Assembly (NCBI GenBank): GCA_041557595.1
Contig: JBFFGE010000179.1
Coordinates: 1-9,352, forward strand
From: JAOTYV01 sp041557595
GTDB taxonomy: Bacteria > Pseudomonadota > Alphaproteobacteria > UBA8366
DNA: 9,352 nucleotides
Direction: 5' to 3'
The notes under the pieces were generated by a model. It worked only from the letters and a program-made list of their open reading frames with translations, ran no database searches and had not been told where the DNA came from. This document shows, piece by piece, positions 5,670 through 9,352 of the stretch; within the stretch, counting starts at the first letter, position 1, and the number at the start of each line of letters is the position of its first letter. The position numbers and the translations under genes are program-made.

Positions 5670-7472
5670 ATGAGCCTGCGCAGCGAAGACACGGACACGC
5701 TCCGGGACGCGACCGGCTCCGACGCCATCGCGCCCGATACCCAGGGCATGAATTTTTTCGATGCGGACCGGTCGCTGGCCGACCTGCTGCGACTTTACCT
5801 CCCGGCGAAACTCCATGGCGACCTGCTGCCCCATTTCCGGCGCATGGGGCATCTCGCCGCCAACGCGCTCGATGACTGGGCGCGGCTGGCGGACCGGCAT
5901 CCGCCGGTCTTGCACCACCGGGACCGCTTCGGGCGCGATATCCAGTCCATCGAATATCATCCCGCCTATCGCGAAATGGAGCGCATCGCATTCGGCGAAT
6001 TCGGCATGCACGCAATGTCCCATCGGGCCGAGGTATTGGGTCAGGCGACGCCCTTGCCCACCGTCGCGAAGCACGCGTTCACGTTCCTGTTCAACCAGGC
6101 GGAATTCGGGCTCGGCTGTCCGATCAACGTTACCGACAGCGGCATCCTGTTGATCCGGCGCTACGGGTCACAGGCGCTGCAGGACCGCTTCCTGCCCCGC
6201 ATGCTCACGCAGGACATGGACCAGCACTGGCAGGGCGCGCAATTCATGACCGAGAAAGAAGGCGGATCGGATGTCGGCAGCGCTACGACACGCGCCGTGC
6301 GCGACGGCGACCGCTGGCGCATCCATGGCGAGAAATGGTTCTGCTCCAACGCCGATGCCGACGTGGTGCAGCTGCTCGCCCGTCCGGAAAAGGCGGGACC
6401 CGGTACGCGCGGTCTTGGCCTGTTCGTGATGCCGCGGCTGCTCGAAGACGGCACGCCGAACCACTACCGGATCGTCCGGCTCAAGGACAAGCTCGGCACG
6501 CGATCGATGGCCAGCGGCGAGGTCCGAATGGACGGCGCGGTTGCCTATCAGCTCGGCGTGCTCGACCGCGGATTCGTGCAGATGGCGGATATGCTCAACT
6601 GGTCGCGGCTCTCCAACGGCGTCAAATCGACCGCCATCATGCGCCGCGCGGCCCATGACGCGGTCACGGTAGCCTATGGCCGCCGCGCCTTCGGCCGCCG
6701 CATCGCCGATCTGCCGCTGGCGCGGCGGCAGCTGCTCAAGATCCTGTTACCGAGCGAGGAAGCGCTATCCTTCTTCATGGCGACCGCCGATGCGCTCGAT
6801 CAGGCAGGCGATGCGGCGGCGGCGCGCCATGGGCAGTCGCAATCGGCCGCCGCACTGCTGCGGATCCTAACGCCGGTGCTGAAATTCCGCGCTACCCGGG
6901 ATGCCCGAGGCGTTGCCGGCGATGCGCTCGAGATGCGGGGCGGCGTCGGCTATGTCGAGGAATTCGTGACGTCACGCCTGGTGCGCGACGCCCATCTCGG
7001 CTCGGTCTGGGAAGGCACCAGCAATATCGTCGCGCTCGACGTGACGCAGCGGGCAATCGCCAGACACGATGCCCACACGGTTCTGCGGGCCACGCTGCAC
7101 CAACGGCTCGACGAGGTCGACGGCGTCCCGACCGCGTATCTCGACCGGCTTCGCCGCACCGTGGATGGCGCCGTCCAATTCGCCGAAAGGGTGGCGCGGA
7201 CGCCCAAGGACGAAGCCAATGCGAGGCATGCTGTCAGCGCGCTGTACCATGCCGGCGCGGCCAGCCTGATGGCCTGGGAAGGCGCCCGCATTCACAACGA
7301 TTGCGGCGATGCCCGCCGTCTGCTGTGGTCGGCACTGGTGCTGGAACACCGGCTGACCGCGCATGATCCGCTGTCTGAATGGGACACGGGCCGCGAAAGC
7401 GCATTGGCCGGCCATTTACTGGGCGACCAGCCGGTTACGATGGCCGATGCGGTGGCGCTGCTGCCGGGTTAG
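5670..7472 (+). CDS. AidB-like acyl-CoA dehydrogenase
   Basis: Encodes 600 aa, somewhat longer than E. coli AidB (about 540). It is a FAD-dependent acyl-CoA dehydrogenase-fold protein of the AidB/isovaleryl-CoA dehydrogenase-like branch. AidB-type landmarks, in order, are NFFDADRSLADLL (28-40), the HPPVLHHRDRFGRDI segment (77-91), QFMTEKEGGSDVGSATTRA (191-209, flavin-binding loop), GEKWFCSNADAD (220-231), LKDKLGTRSMASGEV (271-285), EMRGGVGYVEEF (421-432), and SVWEGTSNIVALDV (445-458). E448 of the last motif is at the usual catalytic-base position. An in-frame TGA just upstream rules out a longer protein. E. coli AidB belongs to the adaptive response to alkylation, but most relatives are plausible short or branched acyl-CoA dehydrogenases, so the substrate is unknown. 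The gene is transcribed divergently from the VIT-VWA operon across shared palindromic operators. Confidence 0.92.
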   Translation: MSLRSEDTDTLRDATGSDAIAPDTQGMNFFDADRSLADLLRLYLPAKLHGDLLPHFRRMGHLAANALDDWARLADRHPPVLHHRDRFGRDIQSIEYHPAYREMERIAFGEFGMHAMSHRAEVLGQATPLPTVAKHAFTFLFNQAEFGLGCPINVTDSGILLIRRYGSQALQDRFLPRMLTQDMDQHWQGAQFMTEKEGGSDVGSATTRAVRDGDRWRIHGEKWFCSNADADVVQLLARPEKAGPGTRGLGLFVMPRLLEDGTPNHYRIVRLKDKLGTRSMASGEVRMDGAVAYQLGVLDRGFVQMADMLNWSRLSNGVKSTAIMRRAAHDAVTVAYGRRAFGRRIADLPLARRQLLKILLPSEEALSFFMATADALDQAGDAAAARHGQSQSAAALLRILTPVLKFRATRDARGVAGDALEMRGGVGYVEEFVTSRLVRDAHLGSVWEGTSNIVALDVTQRAIARHDAHTVLRATLHQRLDEVDGVPTAYLDRLRRTVDGAVQFAERVARTPKDEANARHAVSALYHAGAASLMAWEGARIHNDCGDARRLLWSALVLEHRLTAHDPLSEWDTGRESALAGHLLGDQPVTMADAVALLPG

Positions 7473-7475
7473 CGG

Positions 7476-7497
7476 ACGGCCTGGGCGCAGCGGCCGT
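7476..7497 (+). terminator. Possible weak terminator hairpin after the dehydrogenase
   Basis: ACGGCC (7476-7481) and GGCCGT (7492-7497) form a 6-bp GC-rich stem with a 10-nt loop, starting 3 bp after the dehydrogenase stop. Only two T residues end it, so it is at best a weak intrinsic terminator. Its position between the dehydrogenase and the ssrA promoter is suitable. Confidence 0.35.
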
Positions 7498-7540
7498 TAA
7501 CCATCCGCACAGGCGCGGCCGGGCGATACCAATCTCTTCT

Positions 7541-7568
7541 TTGATATCACCGCCCGAAGCCCTATATT
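7541..7568 (+). promoter_or_regulatory. ssrA promoter (sigma-70 type)
   Basis: TTGATA at 7541-7546 and TATATT at 7563-7568 are separated by 16 bp, near-consensus -35 and -10 boxes. The predicted start, around 7574-7576, coincides with the first base of a stable GTCGG-GAAA-CCGAC hairpin that opens the tmRNA acceptor piece. The strength of the boxes suits an abundant stable RNA. Confidence 0.7.
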
Positions 7569-7655
7569 CAAAATGTCGGGAAACCGACTATGGCGCTAAA
7601 TGGCCTTGTGAAATAAGCGCAGCGGACCCGGGGGCAGTACCCGGCGCCTCCACCA

Positions 7656-7696
7656 TAACTTCTTCGTGACCCGGCACCGATTGCGGGTCCACTTAT
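7656..7696 (+). other. Excised intervening segment of the permuted tmRNA
   Basis: This 41-nt segment joins the CCA end of the acceptor piece to the 5' G of the coding piece and should be removed during maturation, giving two RNAs held together by base pairing. It contains its own 6-bp hairpin, GACCCG (7668-7673) with CGGGTC (7684-7689), flanked by AT-rich linkers. RNase P at 7696/7697 and 3' trimming to CCA at 7655 would be the expected processing events, by analogy with other permuted tmRNAs. Confidence 0.8.
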
Positions 7697-7781
7697 GGGG
7701 GCGAAACAGGATCGACGCGCGTGGTAAAGACTTGGTTTGTGCCCGGCATGGTACCACCGTTATCGGGCTATTTCGCTAATT

Positions 7782-7823
7782 GCGAATGATAACTCTGCGG
7801 GCGAAGCCCGCCTCGCTGCTTAA
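7782..7823 (+). other. tmRNA tag reading frame
   Basis: Reading from the resume codon GCG at 7782 gives ANDNSAGEARLAA and a TAA stop at 7821-7823. With the alanine carried on the tRNA-like end, the full tag would be AANDNSAGEARLAA. The AANDN start is the part usually contacted by alphaproteobacterial SspB, and the terminal LAA is the ClpX recognition end. The middle of the frame is a perfect GCGGGC-GAA-GCCCGC hairpin (7797-7811). Confidence 0.92.
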
Positions 7824-7898
7824 TCTGATTAAGTAAGCGCGGTTCGGGGGGCACCGGGCAACAGAAGCCCCCCACTACTTTCATCCTACAGGCCTTGG

Positions 7899-7926
7899 TT
7901 GTAGGTCTGGCGCCCCGTGGTACACT
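7899..7926 (+). promoter_or_regulatory. Possible sspB promoter
   Basis: TTGTAG (7899-7904) and TACACT (7921-7926), 16 bp apart, make a passable -35/-10 pair. The predicted transcript would start about 7 nt before the sspB ATG, almost leaderless, in keeping with the absence of a good Shine-Dalgarno there. Read-through from ssrA is the alternative. Just upstream, CCTACA-N9-TGTAGG forms a small hairpin. Confidence 0.3.
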
Positions 7927-7939
7927 CCATGTCAGTGAA

Positions 7940-8416
7940 ATGACCGAAGATTTGCTGCAATACGACCGTTTGGTCGAACGGGCGCTGAAAAACGTCGTTC
8001 GCGAGGCGTTGACCTATGTCGCCGAACACGGTTTGCCCGGGTCGCACCACCTGTACATCACCTTCCGGACCGATCATCCGGACGTCGCGTTGCCCGACAC
8101 CTTGCGCGAAAAATACCCGATGGAGATGACCATCGTCCTGCAGTACCAGTTTTGGGACCTGCTCGTCACCGAGGACATCTTCAAAGTAACCCTCAGCTTC
8201 GACGAACGGCCGCAGCAGCTGACGATTCCGTTCGCTGCGGTCAACGCCTTCGCCGATCCATCGGTAAATTTCGCGCTGCAATTCCAGCCGAGCGATACCG
8301 CCGCCCAGAACGACGACGCGGTCGAACAGGATTCGGCAAACAATGCGAGCGAAAAGGCGGACGGCGCCAAGGACAACGATAACGTCGTCGCCTTGGATAC
8401 GTTCCGCAACAAATAG
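7940..8416 (+). CDS. sspB: ClpXP adaptor SspB (alphaproteobacterial type)
   Basis: Encodes 158 aa from the ATG at 7940. A longer reading from an upstream TTG would add 15 residues with no family resemblance and overlap likely promoter sequence. The folded domain (about 1-116) carries the SspB pattern: an N-terminal helix (LLQYDRLVERALKNVVREAL), then HHLYITFRTDHPDVALP, MTIVLQYQFWDLLV and FKVTLSFDERPQQLTIPFAAVNAFADPS. An acidic, Asn/Asp-rich flexible linker follows (about 117-147), and the end is NVVALDTFRNK (148-158), the conserved tail expected to dock on the ClpX zinc-binding domain. SspB dimers hold ssrA-tagged proteins and hand them to ClpXP for degradation in the cytoplasm. The gene lies about 60 bp after ssrA, which encodes the tag it recognises. 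Confidence 0.93.
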   Translation: MTEDLLQYDRLVERALKNVVREALTYVAEHGLPGSHHLYITFRTDHPDVALPDTLREKYPMEMTIVLQYQFWDLLVTEDIFKVTLSFDERPQQLTIPFAAVNAFADPSVNFALQFQPSDTAAQNDDAVEQDSANNASEKADGAKDNDNVVALDTFRNK

Positions 8417-8461
8417 CGCCTCGGCCCGATTGCGGCCCCACTCCTGACAAAGGCGGCACCG

Positions 8462-9298
8462 ATGTCGGACACTTCCCTCGAATCGAAAGCCAAACAATTT
8501 CATAGCCTGCACACGGCGCCGGAGATCCTTGTCCTGCCGAATGCCTGGGATGTCGCCAGCGCGCTGATCCTCGCCGAGAGCGGATTCCCGGCGATCGCCT
8601 CGACCAGCGCGGGCGTTGCGTTCTCCCGCGGCTTCCCGGATGGGGAAAGGATCAGCCGGGAAGAAATGATCGCCGAGGCGGGCAAAATGGCCGCCCGGCT
8701 CGATATTCCGGTCACCGGCGACCTCGAGGGCGGATATGGCGTCACGCCGGAAGAGGTCGCCGAAACGGTCCGCCAGGCAATCGAGGCGGGGCTGGTCGGT
8801 TGCAACATCGAGGACGGCACCAAGGAAGGCGACGCGCCGCTATTCGACTTCGCCCTCGGCGTGGAGCGCATTCAGGCCGCGCGGGAAGCGGCGGACAGCA
8901 CCGGCATCGAGTTCGTCATCAATGCCCGCACCGACGGTTTCCTCCGGCTGGGGAGCGGCAGCGCCACGCTCGATGACGCGATCGCGCGCGCCAACGCCTA
9001 TTACACGGCCGGCGCCCGCAGCCTGTTCGTGCCGGGCGTCTCGGACGGCCAGACAATCGGCCGGCTGGCGCGCGACATCGCCGGCCCGATCAATATCCTT
9101 GCCGGGCCGAAGACCCCGCCGGCGCCGGAGCTGCAGTCGCTCGGCGTGGCCCGGGTCAGCGTCGGCGGCGGCATCGCGCGCGCCGCATACACCACGGCGC
9201 GGCGCGCCGCCGAGGAACTGCGCACAACCGGCGGATACAGCTTCAACGATAATACCTACAGCAACGCCGAGCTGAACACTCTCCTCGACGACGACTAG
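8462..9298 (+). CDS. Isocitrate lyase/PEP mutase superfamily protein
   Basis: Encodes 278 aa, a normal length for the short PEP mutase-like branch, preceded by an AAAGGCGG ribosome binding site. It should form a (beta/alpha)8 barrel. Visible motifs are LVLPNAWDVASA (24-35), IASTSAGVAFSRGFPDGE (45-62), VTGDLEGGYG (84-93, the metal-binding acidic pair D87 and E89), VGCNIEDG (112-119, E117), INARTDGF (153-160) and the late-barrel VARVSVGGGIARAAY (229-243). The KKCGH motif of true isocitrate lyases is absent, so that enzyme is unlikely. Relatives include carboxyphosphonoenolpyruvate mutase, methylisocitrate lyase, oxaloacetate decarboxylase and many uncharacterised C-C or P-C bond enzymes acting on small 2-oxo acids. 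The substrate cannot be assigned. It follows sspB by 45 bp on the same strand, without an obvious functional link. Confidence 0.88.
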   Translation: MSDTSLESKAKQFHSLHTAPEILVLPNAWDVASALILAESGFPAIASTSAGVAFSRGFPDGERISREEMIAEAGKMAARLDIPVTGDLEGGYGVTPEEVAETVRQAIEAGLVGCNIEDGTKEGDAPLFDFALGVERIQAAREAADSTGIEFVINARTDGFLRLGSGSATLDDAIARANAYYTAGARSLFVPGVSDGQTIGRLARDIAGPINILAGPKTPPAPELQSLGVARVSVGGGIARAAYTTARRAAEELRTTGGYSFNDNTYSNAELNTLLDDD

Positions 9299-9352
9299 TT
9301 GTGGAGCCTCAACAGGTTGTCCCGGTTGATCCGGAGTCGACTGATTGGCGTC
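9295..9352 (-). CDS. Possible 3' end of a convergent gene
   Basis: On the minus strand an open frame enters from the right edge and ends at TAG (9297-9295), reading ISRLRINRDNLLRLHN at its end. Its third codon positions are strongly GC-rich, unlike the plus-strand frames here, and a charged, Leu-rich end of this kind is plausible for a real protein, for example the last helix of an amidohydrolase-like enzyme. Only 18 residues are visible, so no family is assigned. It would overlap the stop codon of the preceding gene by 4 bp. Confidence 0.3.
   Translation of the reverse strand, partial: TPISRLRINRDNLLRLHN

Larger units (their letters stand above)
7575..7880 (+). ncRNA. ssrA: Permuted two-piece transfer-messenger RNA
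   Basis: The gene has the circularly permuted order of alphaproteobacteria. The acceptor piece comes first, about 7575-7655: a GNRA-capped hairpin (7575-7588), the T-arm region GACCCGGGGGCAGTACCCGG and the 3' acceptor strand CGCCTCC (7645-7651), then A and an encoded CCA (7653-7655). After a 41-nt intervening segment the coding piece starts with GGGGGCG (7697-7703), which pairs along its full length with CGCCTCC (one G-U pair), and continues GAAACAGGATCGACG, typical of tmRNA 5' ends. Further on are a pseudoknot-like stem (7741-7745/7764-7768), the tag frame, a hairpin around its stop (7819-7833), and a final GGGGGGC/GCCCCCC stem (7846-7852/7867-7873). tmRNA with SmpB frees stalled ribosomes and appends a degradation tag. 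The outer ends are approximate. Confidence 0.95.

Noticed and set aside
5483..5875. Open frame of 130 codons spanning the divergent region and the dehydrogenase start
   Set aside because: Its composition is Arg/Pro-rich, it has no motifs, it overlaps the dehydrogenase by 200 bases in another frame, and its start lies beside an operator.
7379..7669. Open frame of 96 codons over the dehydrogenase end and ssrA promoter
   Set aside because: It runs through the ssrA promoter and acceptor piece, which are clearly RNA-gene sequence, and has no recognisable motif.
7846..7880. GGGGGGC/GCCCCCC hairpin as an intrinsic terminator of ssrA
   Set aside because: The stem is strong, but the following ACTACTTT is a poor T-tract and the element matches the conserved final structured region of permuted tmRNA coding pieces. 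I kept it as part of the RNA and did not list a separate terminator.
7886..7904. Hairpin CCTACA-N9-TGTAGG between ssrA and sspB as a riboswitch or terminator
   Set aside because: The stem is short, with no T-tract and no known riboswitch features.
1..9352. CRISPR arrays, insertion sequences, integrases or tRNA genes
   Set aside because: I saw no direct-repeat arrays, transposase-like proteins, terminal inverted repeats with target duplications, or cloverleaf tRNA sequences other than the tRNA-like part of tmRNA.

Overview
The window looks like a chromosomal segment of an alphaproteobacterium with a GC-rich genome. The strongest sign is a circularly permuted (two-piece) tmRNA gene at about 7575-7880. 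Its CCA-bearing acceptor half is encoded upstream of the half carrying the peptide tag. Directly downstream is an SspB-type ClpXP adaptor with the alphaproteobacterial layout. No order or genus can be named safely from this sequence alone.

Layout, left to right. (1) 2-205 (+): the last 67 residues of an oligopeptidase B-like serine peptidase. It converges on the next gene, and the two stop codons overlap. (2) 202-5337, all on the minus strand and so read right to left: a secreted VIT-VWA protein (728 aa), a rhombosortase (219 aa), thymidylate synthase (thyA), dihydrofolate reductase (folA) and, after a 90-bp gap, a TauD/TfdA dioxygenase. The first four genes are packed with spacings of -4, +4 and +6 nt. 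(3) 5338-5669: a divergent intergenic region with three copies of a TGAAC-N3-GTTCA palindrome and two longer inverted repeats. (4) 5670-7472 (+): an AidB-like acyl-CoA dehydrogenase. (5) about 7541-7880 (+): promoter and permuted ssrA. (6) 7940-8416 (+): sspB. (7) 8462-9298 (+): a PEP mutase/isocitrate lyase superfamily enzyme. (8) The right edge may hold the 3' end of a convergent gene.

The most interesting unit is the VIT-VWA protein plus rhombosortase. The 728-aa protein has the domain order of the 'marine proteobacterial sortase target' family, which normally ends in an LPXTG-type signal and sits beside a sortase. Here no LPXTG-like signal is visible. The tail is instead Gly-rich/GGGGS, one hydrophobic segment and RRR, which is a GlyGly-CTERM-like signal. 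The adjacent gene, overlapping by a GTGA, encodes a rhomboid-type protease with rhombosortase motifs. This reads as a dedicated substrate-protease pair in which the usual sortase has been replaced, placed at the head of a thyA-folA transcription unit and facing a divergent acyl-CoA dehydrogenase. The shared palindromes suggest a single regulator, perhaps TetR-type, controls both directions; it is not encoded in the window.

A second functional pairing is ssrA with sspB: the RNA that tags stalled nascent proteins lies next to the adaptor that delivers tagged proteins to ClpXP.
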